Assembly (NCBI GenBank): GCA_037976565.1 | Contig: CP137679.1 | Span: 13,580,780 to 13,644,779, forward strand | Direction of reading: 5' to 3' | Length of the DNA: 64,000 bases | DNA from: Mesocentrotus franciscanus | Taxonomy: Eukaryota; Echinodermata; Echinoidea; Camarodonta; Strongylocentrotidae | Part shown: positions 46,507-59,205 of the stretch, piece by piece | Numbering within the stretch: the stretch's first letter is position 1 | How the letters are laid out: each line of letters begins with the position of its first letter | Position numbers and translations under genes: made by a program | The notes under the pieces: generated by a model | What the model was told of the DNA's origin: nothing | Databases searched by the model: none | The model's input: the letters and a program-made list of their open reading frames with translations, nothing else

Positions 46507-46870
46507 CATCTCTCTCTCTACCTCTCTCTAACCCCCTCTCTCTCTCTATCTCAACATCTCTCTCTCTCTCTCTCCCTCTACCTCTCTCTCTATATGTATC
46601 TCTCTACCTCTCTCTCTCTCTCTCTCTATCTCTATTTCTCTCTTTCTCTCTCTCTCTTCCTATCTCTATCAGTCTCTTTTTCTCTATCTGTCTCTCTCTG
46701 TATCTCTCTCTCTCTCTCCCTCTCTCCCCCACTCTCCCCCTCTCTCTCTCTCCCTCTCCCTCTCCCTCTCCCTCTCTTTCACCATCTCCTTTTCTCCCTC
46801 ATTATGTCTGTCTGTCTCTCTCTCTCTCTCACTCACACACACACACACGCACATACACGCACACACACAT
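46507..46870. repeat. Long (CT)n-rich tract with (CA)n end
   Basis: CTCTCTCT with TATC, CCC and TTTC interruptions, then TCTGTCTG and ACACACAC from about 46832. It produces the Ser/Leu-rich 169-codon frame at 46438-46947. Confidence 0.95.
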
Positions 46871-48068
46871 TTTTATCAGCCATAGTGGACCATTCAGACC
46901 CCCACTCCCCCGTTATACCTCTGTTTTTTTTTAGTTCTTTGGAATGAAAAGTGTCATTAATTCTTTATCAACCTTGTTGATATTTGACCTTGCACAAACT
47001 AATATGATCTATCCGAATCATTTAATGTAATCTTGTTACATCATAAAAGTAATAATTCGACATAACGCTTTTGGAAATGAATAGGTTGCGCATGATAGAG
47101 TATTAAAACAAAAATAGCATGACCAATACGGCTACTTTTTCACCATGACCTTGATAGCTTATTTATTAAGGCGGGAATAGTGTTTCATTATTGTGTAATT
47201 AGGTCTAAATGTACAGCGGACGAACGAGAAATTTCATATTAAGCCCTCACGAAAAGCCATAACGGATTGTTCCATTGGACATTATTTTAATGGCGCTGGC
47301 CGAAACTTTTCTGGGCAATGCTAGGCCTGCTGGTTCGGAAAATTATTCCAAAATTATCCCAACCTTGGAATGAAATAATCACGCAAAGAGCTTACCGAGC
47401 GAGAAAACTAATAAAGGTTAAAACTACATTTGACGTGTGACGTACGTCATGATCCATAAGTATTAAAACATGTGTTGATGCTAAGTCTTATTAGTTGTAA
47501 TTATTGGCGAATTGTTGAATCATGACACCGGTAGTGACATTAAAGGTACTATTAAATATTGAAAAACTTCATTACGCGAAATAATTCTAACGTAATTGTG
47601 GGTATTTTTAGAAACACCCTACAGAACACAGGAGTAGAGATATTTTTCAAAACCTGGTAAATTTGGAAACAACTACTGCACAATTTTCCCCAAATTTTAT
47701 ACATACCCTTTGCCAAATTGCGTAGTAAATCTAATTTTAAAAAAATAACATACTTCTTTTTCAACGCTGAAATTTTTTCCAATATGTCTTTTAAACACTT
47801 TAGAATTGACACATTTATGATTCCAATACCGGAGAAGACTTTCGAAACTATTAAAGATTTTTTTTTCTTCATATTTCAAATTCACATCGGTTCTCAAACA
47901 TTTTATGCCCCTTCTGGCATATTAATAAAATAAATGAATCAATCAATTATGTAATAAATTAATAATCGACTGAATATATAGATAAACAATAAATGAATAT
48001 ACCAAATAAAATACCCAAATAACCCTTACAAGGAACACGAACCTCAGAAGAACCACAAGAACCCAAGG
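46871..48068. other. No gene seen
   Basis: AT-rich. Overlapping Lys/Ile/Phe-rich frames at 47552-47933 look like AT-rich chance frames. Confidence 0.4.
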
Positions 48069-48072
48069 TTAA

Positions 48073-48483
48073 AGGGATAGTCCACCCTGATATTAATTCG
48101 TTTGTAATAAAACCAGAAAATATGAGAGAAACAAATTACTGAATGTTTGAGCAGTATCAGATTAAAAGTATGTAATTTATGAATTTTTGAAGTTCGATTA
48201 ATCAAACACAAATAGGCAACTTTGTGACGTATCTTGCGAGCTCCCCATTTGCGCTGTACTCAAAAAGTTTAAAAAATGTTCAATCGAACATAACTATAAT
48301 ATAACATAATTATATATTATTTAAATATAATTGTATGAATATAATTATTCCAAGTTTCTATTCTATCCCTGTATGGGGCAAATATATTCCGTCATCAATA
48401 ACGAAGAAAATGAAACTTTCACTGACCTGTTCCTCTCATTTTCTGCTTCTATTATAACCAACTTATCAGAGGGGACTCCCCCT
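48073..48483 (+). mobile_element. TTAA-flanked MITE, family 4
   Basis: Intact TTAA at 48069-48072 and 48484-48487. Left end AGGGATAGTCCACCCTGAT; right end inverse AGGGGGAGTCCCCTCTGAT. Inside is CAACTTTGTGACGTATCTTG and AT-rich sequence. One copy in the window. Confidence 0.75.
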
Positions 48484-48487
48484 TTAA

Positions 48488-49420
48488 GAACCAACTGTTC
48501 GTTGTTGTTTTGTTTGTTTATTGTTGTTTTTGACAGACAATGTACACATCGCTTTTATTTACATTTACTCCTCTTTCGAGTTGCTTTTACTGAGATCCAA
48601 CCAGCGGGAAATAAGCCTCATAATGAGCTCATTTCAATTCGGTAATGACATTGTCACGTGCGACTTGTTACTCGTTTAAACATTCAGAGCATGTCTAATT
48701 TGAGCTTGGTTGGATCTTGGCTTCCATGACTGTATACAAGACGGATAAACAGGTCACCATAGAATGAAGGGATCATGTGACCTTGGCATCATTTCCATGG
48801 CTGATTATGCCCTCTGTGAGTTCACATCTACTAAAGATCTATTCCATAACATTGTCCCTCTCGCGACGATCATTCCACATTTTGTTGCTCGGCTCAATAA
48901 CTTTTGATTCAGAATCCTTAAAAAAAATAGGCTAGATGCATGAGAAGAAAGGGCAAAAATGTTTTCGCACATGGCATCCATTTTTGTTTCAAGGCTATTT
49001 TGCATTTGATGCCAGGAATTTCAAAAAGGAAAATCGGCTTTAAAATCCTTGAATTGGCAACACTTTGAGAGATTCAAACTCATTGTTTTCGATCGAAATT
49101 TTGCCATTATTTGTATCTTAACTTTTCGCAAACATTCTTGCCCATTTATGATGTATTTTAAGAGACATGTCACGTTATTTTAACACTGGAGCAATACAAT
49201 AACTATATTACTGTTCCAAATTTGAAGAGCAATATGTGACAAATTTAGCCATAAAATAAATCATATCCTGGAAGGAGCCCAAGATCCTAAGATCAGCGTA
49301 TTCTTGACCAGAGGACTCTGTCCCCAGAAAACTACCCCGTTTGAAAAAAAAAGTACAATCACATCCTAGATTTGATAGCCTCCGTTGAGTTTTCTATGGA
49401 TCATTTGGGTATTTTAAGAG
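48488..49420. other. No gene seen
   Basis: AT-rich, no supported signals. Confidence 0.4.
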
Positions 49421-49541
49421 GTTGTCCAGGGAGTAATTGTCCGGTGTTAACTGTCCCGGGGTCATTTTCGAGATGGAAGTTGTCCGGGGGTTGTTATTTG
49501 GTTTAGCTTACAGCGGGTAGTCGTCCGTTGAGTATTCGTCC
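49421..49541. repeat. Minisatellite, GTAGTTGTCC family, locus 2
   Basis: Degenerate units: GTTGTCCAGGGAGTAATTGT, CCGGTGTTAACTGTCC, AAGTTGTCCGGGGGTTGTTA, GGGTAGTCGTCCGTTGAGTA. Confidence 0.65.
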
Positions 49542-50087
49542 TGATAAGCATTTGATTTCGACGACTTTGTTAGTCAACATTTAACAAAGATATTTAACGT
49601 GGATATTTAATGAGGCATGAACAAAACGGTTAATGTTTCACCATGTTGTGATGTAATGGCATGCATCTTTCCATTCAAAAGATCAAACCATGATCTCGAG
49701 TTTTGTTATGATCGATAAATTAAATGAGCGGTGTTTTATTATTGCAAAACTGCCTTCAAGGGCCTGCGTTGACAACACAAAGCGTCTAGGTGCCTGTTCC
49801 CAATTCAAGATTGTTTTCATTCAGAAAACATTCTGTCCGTAAGATAAGACGTATAATAAATTCCCACGCATACAGTCAACCACTATGCACTGCGCTGTAC
49901 CTCTCTGTCAAAGGTGTACACCTGTAATTTTCGTACCGTTGGGATCTCTGTGGCGTCGTGTAATATCAGTCGTGCTCAAGCACTGTTGTACTCGATCATT
50001 GAATCCCTTGTTCGAAGGCTCTCGACAAACGATTGATTGCATGTTTGATGTCTGTCTTTCTCCCTGCGTCTATAAATCACTTCGCTT

Positions 50088-50090
<3 letters not shown>
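49542..50090. other. No confirmed gene
   Basis: A frame opening at 49885 (MHCAVPLCQRCTPV) runs into the CT tract; no other support. Confidence 0.35.
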
Positions 50091-50136
<46 letters not shown>

Positions 50137-50433
50137 CTATCTATCTCTGTCATGTTATTTTCACTTTTCTCTGTAAATACAAGGTTCCTTCTCTGTGCCG
50201 TTCTTACTTTCTTTCTTTCTCTCTCTCTTTCTCTCACTGTTTGTCTGTCTCTCTGTCCCTCACACATACTCCCACTCACATCCGCTTTATCCCCTTTCTA
50301 TCTTTCTGTCTTTATATCTTCCCCTCTCTTTCTCTCTCTCTCTCTCTCTATCGCTCTCTCACTCCCTCGCCCTTCTCTTGCACCAGATCAGTGTTATTAG
50401 GTTCTCTCTGTACCTGTCTCTCTGTCTCTTTCC

Positions 50434-50467
<34 letters not shown>

Positions 50468-50490
50468 ATCACCCTTTCACTCTCCCTTTC
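50091..50490. repeat. (CT)n-rich tracts
   Basis: Pure CT at about 50092-50128, then CTTTCTTTCTCT, TCTGTCTG and CTCTATC blocks to about 50490. Causes three overlapping Ser/Leu-rich frames. Confidence 0.95.
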
Positions 50491-52049
50491 ATCCTTCCGA
50501 TCCCGGTCAGAAAGTGCCATTGATAATGTCTCTCCTTATGTCCAACTTGTACTCATTGGTTTCTGGCGCTGAATATTACCTTAATAATCATGTCTAAGAC
50601 AGGTTTAGTGACCCTATCATCTTCTCAAACAAGTGTCTCTCCCATTGATTCGATCATCAGACAGCTTCTTCATTTCCGGTATGCTACTCCTCGTCAATTT
50701 GCAGTGACCTCATCGGAAAATTTTTTACGAGGTTTCCCTTGAGGTTTCCCTTGTGGTTTCTGTCCAATCAAACGATCTTCAATTCTACTTACTCTTGCAT
50801 TATTTAGCTGTTTTTATTTTGAGTAAAATAACAACAACAACAACAGCAACAGAAACCTACAGTGTGTCCTATGTTATGATATAGGCCTATGCGTAAATAA
50901 TGTAAAATGAATTTAAAGTTTAAAGATGAATTTTCCGCATAAATGATTACAAGTATTGTAAATACTGGAACTAAAACTGTGTTATAATACAACTTCAAAT
51001 CTACTTCTGATGTGTCGATGATTTATTACAAAATTATAATGGCTACCCTTACATTACAAAGGCGCCTGTTTAAAGGACTCTTATACCCTGGCTTTAACCC
51101 GGCTGTCCTCAGGCGCTCAAAGCATTCAATGAATAGCTTACTACCAGATACGCATTTACTACACTTGGGTAGAGAGAGAGAGAGAGAGAGAGGAAGATGA
51201 GACTAATGTCTTGTCAAAGGACATATATTCATAAAGAGGATGTCAATGACCTTATACGCATTTGTGTGCCATCTTCGGTGATGAAGATGCAGAATCAATT
51301 TGTTTTATTGACCGTGTAATAAGGCCAAGTTGCCTTCTCACGAGTTTGATTACAATTTCTCACGTAAAATTTAGGTTAGTGACGTGGTTTATTGAACGGA
51401 GAAATTTCATTATCGCATTCACGAACCCTTTGATCTCTCCTACCTTAAACTTCAGTTTGCTTTCTAGAAAGAAAAAAAACAGCCATTTAAAGAGCTTGAG
51501 TTACATCAAACATGTCAAATATATATATATATATTTCATCTAAATATTTGTCACATATTTTCTAGTTACATTTGTCCTTAACCACTTTGAATAGAGTTTC
51601 GGTAAAGGTCAAATTATTAATGAGCTTTCGCAATATATTTGTCATCATATGTAAAAATATATAGGATATCAATGCTTCATACAAAGGTTTGCTTTTAAAG
51701 CGTTCCTATATCAAATATGACTAGAAACAGAGAATTGTTTTAGTTGTATTGACCGAATTCTTCGGCTTCATGTGTATACAGTTCCATGTACCCAGATCTG
51801 TGTCCAGTTTTATTTTTCATTGTGGACTTTCGGCAACATTCAGTCACATTGTTGCGGTATTTATTGTGTTCTTTCTATTCACTACATTGTCAACCATGTC
51901 GACTAAAGTAAAATAACTTCTAGAGAGTGCATGACTGCTCAGTATTATCTTTACAAATATTCTGAGAATCAAAAGACTATCGTCTTTTTGAAACGCAATC
52001 GCTATGCTGATGTTTTTTAAAACAGTTCAGTTATGTTAGATGGTTTTCT
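50491..52049. other. No gene seen
   Basis: Short GA repeat at 51170-51192 and AT run at 51520-51533. 51050-51240 has SINE-body-like TGTCTTGTCAAAGGACAT but no clear boundaries. Confidence 0.4.
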
Positions 52050-52211
52050 TTAAATTCTTGCAGCGACCTTCGTCAGAGCTTGTATGATTGTATAGTGTTC
52101 GAGTTGCTCGGTTAGTTTGTCCTGTTCGTCTAATGTTTGGGCACAGTGATCGATTGAGTATTTAGAGATCGGAAAATCCCCCAGCAAATCTTCAATTAAT
52201 ACAGTATACAT
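52050..52211 (-). CDS. Locus D, candidate terminal exon (partial)
   Basis: On the minus strand, from ATG 52211 to TAA 52052-52050, 53 residues read MYTVLIEDLLGDFP ... DHCAQTLDEQDKLTEQLEHY ... ALTKVAARI. The composition is balanced and the second half would form an amphipathic acidic helix, unlike the simple-sequence frames nearby. Eight more codons are open to ATG 52235. Upstream on this strand is the long CT tract (complement of 52260-52880), which could act as a polypyrimidine tract. Acceptor choices are GCATGAG (AG at 52232-52231) or GGGCAG a few bases on. No AATAAA was located just downstream. The domain is not recognised. Confidence 0.3.
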   Translation of the reverse strand: MYTVLIEDLLGDFPISKYSIDHCAQTLDEQDKLTEQLEHYTIIQALTKVAARI

Positions 52212-52257
52212 AACACGCGCGCCTGCCCGTCTCATGCAGAGTGAAGTAAGATGTAAG

Positions 52258-52905
52258 GAAGGAGAAAAAGAAATAGAGAGAGAGAAAGTGAAGGAGAGAG
52301 TGAGAGAGAGAGGCAGGGAGGCAGGAAGAGATGGGACAGGCAGACAGGATGAGAGAAAGAGTGGTGGAAAGGGAAGCAGGGAGAGAAAGACAGATAGACA
52401 GACAGAGACAGGAGAAGACAGAGTGACATAGAGAGAGAGAGAGAGAGAGATGTGAAGACAAAAGGACACAGAGAGAAAGAGAGAGGGCAGAAGACAGAGG
52501 AACAGAGAGAGAGAGAGAGAGAGAGAGGTGAAGACAAGGGGACACAGAGAGAAAGAGAGAGGGGAGAAGACAGAGGAACACAGAGAGAGAGAGAGAGAGG
52601 GGGGAAATGGAGCGCCTAAGCGTACATGTAATGAAGGAGAGGAATGAGAAATGAGAAATTGGAAGACAGGGAGAGAGAGATAGAAAGAAAAAGGGAAAGA
52701 GAGAGAGAGAGAGAGAGAGAGAAGGGTGTGAAAAGGAGAAAGAGAAGAGTGAAAGATAAAAGATAGAGCCTAAACTTAGAGAAGGAATTGGGAAGCTATG
52801 GAGAGGTGGAAATAGAAAGGGAGATGAAATTGATAAAGCAAGGTGTTTGGGAGAAAGAGAGAGGGGAGAGAGAGAGAGAGTGCGGGAGGATTATGATGGA
52901 ATTAT
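52258..52905. repeat. Long (GA)n-rich tract
   Basis: GAGAGAGA blocks, plus an imperfect duplication: AGAGAGGTGAAGACAAGGGG and GAAAGAGAGAGGGCAGAAGA-type units occur twice (about 52440-52500 and 52505-52580). Confidence 0.95.
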
Positions 52906-53090
52906 GCAAATATTAGATAACCAAATGAAAGGGAAGGCTTTGGTTGGTAAGTTCTGTTCACCCAATAGAGGAAAAGTAAATTGACAGAAGCGAGAAAAAA
53001 ACACTGTTATTATAATATTTTGGAGGATCACAGATAAGAAATTAGGAACGGGAATTGAAGAATGATACATTTTAATTGTTTAAAAACTGT

Positions 53091-53142
<52 letters not shown>

Positions 53143-53715
53143 CAAAAGAGTGAAAATTGTATAAAGATATAAAGAGGGCCGACTGGAAAAAAGGGGGGTG
53201 GAGAAAGACAAATCGAGAGAGAAGAAACTTATTATGAAGATCAAAATATCGACTAATTTCGCCGGCCTTGTAACTTAGATGTAAATAGAAGGAAAAAATT
53301 AAGGGTTTTTATTTTTAAACACTTTCCTTTGTCCGGTTTTTAATGTGAACGTCCTTGTAAAATTTGCAGTAAATTGCAAAGAGATGGACTTTGTTAATTT
53401 TTAGCTCGAGTGAAGTCCATATTATGACCAAGGTAACCGGTACAAGAGTTTTCTAGTGCCTTAAGTGGACAGTAGTATATTAATGGTTTCCGCTACGCTA
53501 CGAAGGGTTGCTGCTGAAATTATGGCCTGCTTATTGAGAAGCATTGCATCGTAATGTGTTCTCAGAGACAGGCAGTGGCACGGAACGAGAGGAAGAAGAG
53601 GGTGCAAGTCTCACATAACAGGGGAACAGCCGGATATGACTTGAATTGAACTACCTATTTCCTTGAATAAAATAGTAGAGCAAAATAGTGAAATATTCCG
53701 TAATTGGTTCTAGGC
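52906..53715. other. (AT)n and featureless sequence
   Basis: (AT)n run at about 53094-53140; otherwise nothing recognised. Confidence 0.6.
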
Positions 53716-53985
53716 CACCTACCCCCTGGACAACTATCCTAGGGGGTAGTTGTCTGGGGGTAGTTGTCCGAGGGTAGTTGTCCTAGAGGGTGGTTGTCCA
53801 ATGGGGGTAGTTGTATGGGGGTAGTTGTCCGGGGGAGTTGTCCTGGAGGGTGGTTGTCCTAGGGGGTAGTTGTCTAGGGGGTAGCTGTCCGGGGGGTAGT
53901 TGTCCTAAGAGGGTAGTCGTCCTTGATGGTGGTAATCCTAGGGATGGTTATCCGGGGTGGTTGTCCAGGGAGTAGGTGTCCGGGT
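53716..53985. repeat. Minisatellite, GGGGGTAGTTGTCC family, locus 3
   Basis: About 17 units of roughly 14-16 bp such as GGGGGTAGTTGTCC, GAGGGTGGTTGTCCT and GGGGGTAGTTGTCTA. The first unit is inverted (ACCCCCTGGACAACTATCCT). Longest and cleanest of three loci. Confidence 0.9.
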
Positions 53986-55106
53986 ACGTCCGTAATTAAT
54001 TCAAACCATATTTTTTAAAAATGTATATTTGACGTTGTATCTTAAAGTAACTCTGTATCAAATCGATCGAAATTTCTTTAATGATTACTAACTGCCCAAA
54101 AAACGGAAAAGACTTTGGTGAGAGATGCACGCCCTTTAGCTAGAAAATATCACATGGGCCTTTCAGAACTCTACTTAAGATGCAGAATTCTCTGATGGAA
54201 TTTAATTTTCAGTTTATTTTCTGAATACATGTGTATTTCTGAGAATTCAAATAGATTACTGGTTTAATCTCTCTGATTTGAATATTTCGGAAAGGTTGTG
54301 ATTTGAAAAGTTACCTTGATCCTATTTAAAGATTTTCATGCATAAAATTCTCATGTATATTAAAAATTAAAATAATAAAACTTAAGTATCCATTGAGGGT
54401 TGTCATGCTATCAAGCTTTGCTTACCTTGTCAACCCTCCTGTTTGATGTTTTCGATTAGTTACAGCCAACCTTATTATGTTTTACATATACTCTTTTGTC
54501 ATGTATAAAATGTTCAATGATTTGTTTCTTATATATTTGTAAAACTGTAAAAGAAAAAGAAAATCAAACAGAAATAAATAAATCAAATCGAATCAAATCA
54601 AATCAAATTACTCTCTGAAGACATTACATAAAGAGCAGAAATAACTCAAGAAATTTAAACTTTAGAATAAGAGAAGTAGAGCAGAAAAAGTAAAAAGGAA
54701 CAGTGATATAACAAGACTTAGAATGAAAGAAAGAATTATTATCTAAATTTGGAGGAGAATGGCCTTTTCTAAAACTGGTTCATTCTGTTGAGGCATGTCA
54801 TATTTCAGACATCACGCTTGTAACTATGTAATGACGCATGAGAGAACATAGCGATTGCCAAATAATCAACGATTTAATGTTATCCCTGTAAAATATGTAA
54901 TCATAGGCGCCATTCTAATTCAAGATGCATGACATTGAACACAAAATATATTAACATTCTGCGATTTCCCATAACATAGCCTATGTATACAAAAAAATTG
55001 GGATAATTGCAATATCTTTTGGTTAGATTATACTTTTGTTAAATAGCTAAGAAATGTAGACCATTGATTTCGAAAGCAGAATAAATGTACTGTGTTTTCA
55101 AGTACA
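53986..55106. other. No gene; possible LINE-like AATCA tail
   Basis: (AAATC)n-type repeats at 54586-54608 follow an A-rich stretch, like a retroelement 3' tail. No coding remnant was identified. Confidence 0.35.
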
Positions 55107-55255
55107 GGGGCCCGTTTCATAAAACTTTTTATCTACAACAAATGCTAAATTTCTATGACAAATTTGCTCTCAGCCAATCAGATACCATGATTTCAGTAGC
55201 TTATAACAGTAGCTTGTAACTTGTTATTGATATCAAGTTTTATGAAACGGGCCCC
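55107..55255. mobile_element. MITE with GGGGCCCGTTTCATAAAACTT ends
   Basis: Left end GGGGCCCGTTTCATAAAACT and right end AGTTTTATGAAACGGGCCCC are exact inverses over about 20 bp. Total 149 bp, with no coding content. Confidence 0.85.
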
Positions 55256-55330
55256 AGAGCCACAGAGGCATAGTCTGTAGATTAACGGAGATTCGAACGT
55301 TGTGTGTTCGAGCCCTGCATGGCACAGCAA
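55256..55330 (+). mobile_element. Possible tRNA-like SINE head
   Basis: GTGTGTTCGAGCCCTGCA resembles a B box. The upstream A box is unclear. Confidence 0.3.
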
Positions 55331-57386
55331 AAACAAATGATTTTGAAAGATATTATTTCACCCTCGATCTACGTGTAGTAAGGAGGTGTCTTAAATTATG
55401 TATTCCTTGAAACAGGACAAATGAGGTTAATAGTTGGTCAATTTTGAAGCGCGTAGATGCAAATTGCTATAATTAAAATATTCTGTACTATATAGGAATG
55501 TCATTATTTTGATATTCAATTGAAACCGATAAGACTTGTAATATAGACACATGACTCTAGTGTTATCATAACCTTAGCATCTCCGTCATACTGTACTAAA
55601 ATGCAGGCAAATAGATGCATATTATCTTCAGAAAACGTTGATTTAACCTGACTCACAATTGGGTAGTTATTTCCAATCTCATTTTCCTGAGACAGCCTGT
55701 AGTTCATCCAGAAGACGACGTGTTCATTTAACCTTATTCACAATTAGGCAAGTTAATTTCGTTATCCTTTTTCTGAGACAGCCTGTATAGTATGTACCGA
55801 AGGCGAAGGCTGTGAAGCTCAAAAAGTATATAAGACATTGGAAATTACACATCGGGCATGCGTGTTTGTCACGTTGGACGAGTTGATTACCCCTTTTCTC
55901 TGTCAAGGGGTCTCACCCATTCCTGCTCCTCCGGGAGAGAGAGAGGAAGAGAGATAAACGTCTTGGGTTAAAGCTTGAAGGGATGCATTCCACAAGGGAA
56001 TCAAAGCGGGCACAGTGGACCGTTAACAAGGTGTTCATACAGGGAGAACGAGTTGATAGGTATTATGATTATCAAGCAATTGCTTGGAATCCACCAGGCT
56101 CTGTCGATTCGTGGGTACGGTATCATATACGTAGACATTGATGATTCGGATGAGGGAGAAAGGAAGAGAGTGGTATAAGGGAGAGAAAAAAAGTCGTGGT
56201 ATTAGTTGACGCGAACTTACATCAAATTGAGTCGAAGTGGGAATTGGTGGTTAGGCGACTCGCGCTGGTCAGCGGTCTTTAGTGATCGATTTTAGACCTA
56301 TTAGGAGTGTAGAGGGACGCTCTCCTGGAGAACACTCAAAAACACAACGATCTAGGGGTAGCCTCTTTCTTTTTTTAAGCAGAGGCCCTCTTTTTTAACG
56401 GAAGTCAGCGCAGGTGAACAGCAAGGGTTGTTGATTCTGGAATCGAATATTCTGATGCGTGATTTTCTCAGGAGAGAAGCCCGGTAAACTGAGAGAGTGA
56501 TTGCTGGAGTATTCCTGCGAGGCCGTCTGGTCAGATTTGAAACCACTTTCTGAAGGACAAACTGAATGTTCATTTTTATCGATACATGACAGACAGACAG
56601 ACAGATTATTGATTTATGGATTCTTTGTAGAGCTATTACCTCATTTTCACACTCACTGTCATTGCAATAATTACCTTGACTTCAAGAGAAAATTCCAAGC
56701 TTCAAATCAACCTGGAACTCAACTATATTGGTTAGCTCTCTGGTAAGTACATTATTGTCAACTTTAACAAAGTTTTAGCTTCTTTATTTCAATATTATAT
56801 TATCATATCATTACTTTGTCACAACTTCTTAAGAGCCGGATACCGAAATCAACATTTGTCTTCTATTTATAGGCCAGATGCCAATAATAATGTAATCCTC
56901 TAATGAATATATGATGCTTACATTGTATGAGAAGTAGCTATCAAAGTTAAAATCAACTTTGGTTAATGGATATCGAAATACATTAGATTGTGGAATGAAC
57001 ACCCTTTTTCAATAGAATATAAAGTAATAAAATCAATGTTCAAGTACAAAACTTTTCAGCTGTACAAATTGTTAGTTTTTCAAACACTAGGAAACAGAAT
57101 CTACATAAATTTCATTTCGAAAGTGCACCAATATGATTCTGTACCCTGTAAGATAAAACCTTTAATTTTTCATTAAGATATAATGAAAGGTTTAAAACTT
57201 CTTTCTTCAAGTGCACTCCATAGATTCAGGCAGACGATGCGAGTTAAACATCAATGTTTACCTTCTAAACAAGTCGTACATTATGGTTCTTGTGATACTT
57301 CATAATCACTGAGCTGTATTGGGCATATGAACAATTTACTTTAACTACATGTATCATGACTATGGATCATACCGCTTCTATTGTTC
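55331..57386. other. No confirmed gene
   Basis: A consensus donor TCTCTG|GTAAGT at 56741 follows an 81-codon frame (56501-56746) and an AG at 56682-56683 after a loose pyrimidine tract. This could be an untranslated or coding exon, but the protein shows no recognisable features. Confidence 0.3.
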
Positions 57387-57390
57387 TTAA

Positions 57391-57772
57391 AGGCATCGTT
57401 TAACAATGTTAAATCTGAGATGCTCGGCCCTATGTGCTTTCAGTGTCTGTGATATGCTGTAATATTGAAGCCCTAACAAAATTGCGCTTCGTAATGATCA
57501 AGAAGTGCCTCAAAAAAGTAAAAATCTTTGACTCGGAGTTTGAGTGACCGGTTTTACCATACTCGTTTTCCCTAATAGATGGTAGTGTTATGAAAACCGT
57601 TAGGAAAACGCAAAATTTGGTTTCGATTTCCAATCATAAATATTTTGATAATCGGACAGGCGATCCGCTTGTAAAAGTCATGGGATTCCTGACTGACCTA
57701 AAGGTTTATAATTATCATTGCAACATGAGCTGAATCCAGGATTTTGTTTCAGAATCTGAGACAAAGATCCCT
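57391..57772 (-). mobile_element. TTAA-flanked MITE, family 3, copy 2
   Basis: TTAA at 57387-57390 and 57773-57776. The reverse complement (AGGGATCTTTGTCTCAGATT ... AACCTTTAGGTCAGTCAGGA ... TTATCAAAATATTTATGATT) matches 19302-19678. Confidence 0.8.
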
Positions 57773-57776
57773 TTAA

Positions 57777-58209
57777 GATGTGGTTCTTTTTATTTTCATT
57801 TGTTAAAGAAGCGGTAGTGTCCGTGGTGATTTCATTGTAGAAGGGACAAAAATACGTAACATATGGCAATGTGTTTTTATTCGGATTCGTATGTGTTATC
57901 ATTATTACGAGAACTTTATTGGGTTTTTTATACAAGAAATTTTAAATACATTATGGGAAATGATGATGGTGAAAGAGAAGACGAGATGGAGAAACAGATA
58001 AAAGTTAGCAAGACAATGGTTATGAAAGTATGATTTCAGAAACATCAATGTTAGGAGCTATAGATCGGATTGAAGTGAAAGTAAGATCAAACAAGTTGTC
58101 GGAAAGGAAACATAAAGAAAGAAAAGAAAAGCATGTGGAAAAAGAAAAGAAGCGGATAAGAGATTTTGAAACAAAAGTACAGATTGGTTTTGGGATAGAT
58201 TATAATAAA
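57777..58209. other. No gene seen
   Basis: A/G-rich; the 83-codon Lys/Glu/Arg frame at 58030-58281 is driven by base composition. Confidence 0.4.
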
Positions 58210-58217
58210 AATACAGA

Positions 58218-58252
<35 letters not shown>

Positions 58253-58255
58253 ACG
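58210..58255. repeat. (GA)n microsatellite
   Basis: GAGAGAGAGAGAGAGAGAGA with few interruptions. Confidence 0.9.
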
Positions 58256-58730
58256 GGAGACAAATCAGTGAGGGAAACTGAAGTGATGAAAAATATAATA
58301 TTGAGAGGAAAAAGTAAAATGGAATGAGATGCCAGAGGGAAAGTAATAAAGCATGAAAGGGTGGGACAAATTATATGAAATGATCTGTGGTTTTAATCAA
58401 CAAACTCACCATGCTTCTTCGTACCTGATTGAACACTCCACATGAGGGGGCAGACATATTTGAAAGGTTACTTTCTTCTAAGGGTAGTTAAAGTGAAGAT
58501 TGATTTCTGGAAAATATGAAAATAAGTTGTTGAGCTTTCTCATTTTGGTATGGCACTCTGGAAGAATATCATAGCAAAAATGTCCTCTGAAGACGATTGC
58601 TCTTCAAATGCGCTCATGTTCGAAATAAGACAAGAAAAAGCAAAGAGCTTTGAATCAAACTTTAATGTCACATGTGTGTATGTAGTCCAATAAACGCTTT
58701 TATGCGATAGGTTACCGATAGGCTCTTATT
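58256..58730. other. No gene seen
   Basis: AT/AG-rich spacer. Confidence 0.4.
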
Positions 58731-58948
58731 TGTGTGTGGGTGTGTGTGTGGGTGTATTTTTTTTTTTTGGGGGGGGTTGGTATCAGCGCTTTGATCAGTA
58801 GACTGTAAGAAACATATATTGTTATTAGTATTATTATTATTTTTAATTTGTGTTGCTATTATTAGTAGTAGTATTATCATTATTATTATCGTTATTATTA
58901 CTATTTTTGTATTATTATCTTTATCATTATCATCATTAGTAGTAGTAT

Positions 58949-59002
<54 letters not shown>

Positions 59003-59007
59003 TAGTG

Positions 59008-59060
<53 letters not shown>

Positions 59061-59205
59061 TGTTGTTGTTGTAGTTGTAGTAGTATTACTTTTACTATTA
59101 TTATTAACATTAATACTATTATTATAATTATTATTATTTGTATTATTATTATTGTTATTATCTTTATTATTATCATCTTCATCATCATCATTAGTAGTAG
59201 TATTA
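58731..59205. repeat. Compound (TG), T/G run, (ATT)n and (TAG)n microsatellite
   Basis: TGTGTGTG and a T9G9-type run, then ATT units, a TAG block at about 58940-59060, TTG, and ATT again. Gives poly-Val, poly-Thr and poly-Leu frames. Confidence 0.95.

Noticed and set aside
46438..46947. 169-codon Ser/Leu-rich frame
   Set aside because: Translation of the CT tract; the same pattern appears in other CT tracts and frames.
48331..48645. 104-codon + frame
   Set aside because: First half lies inside the family 4 MITE and crosses its TTAA boundary.
52192..52581. Upstream Ser/Leu-rich parts of the minus-strand frames
   Set aside because: CT-tract translation; only the downstream 52050-52211 part has protein-like composition.
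53716..53985. CRISPR array
   Set aside because: Units are contiguous degenerate tandem repeats without unique spacers, in an animal-type genome.
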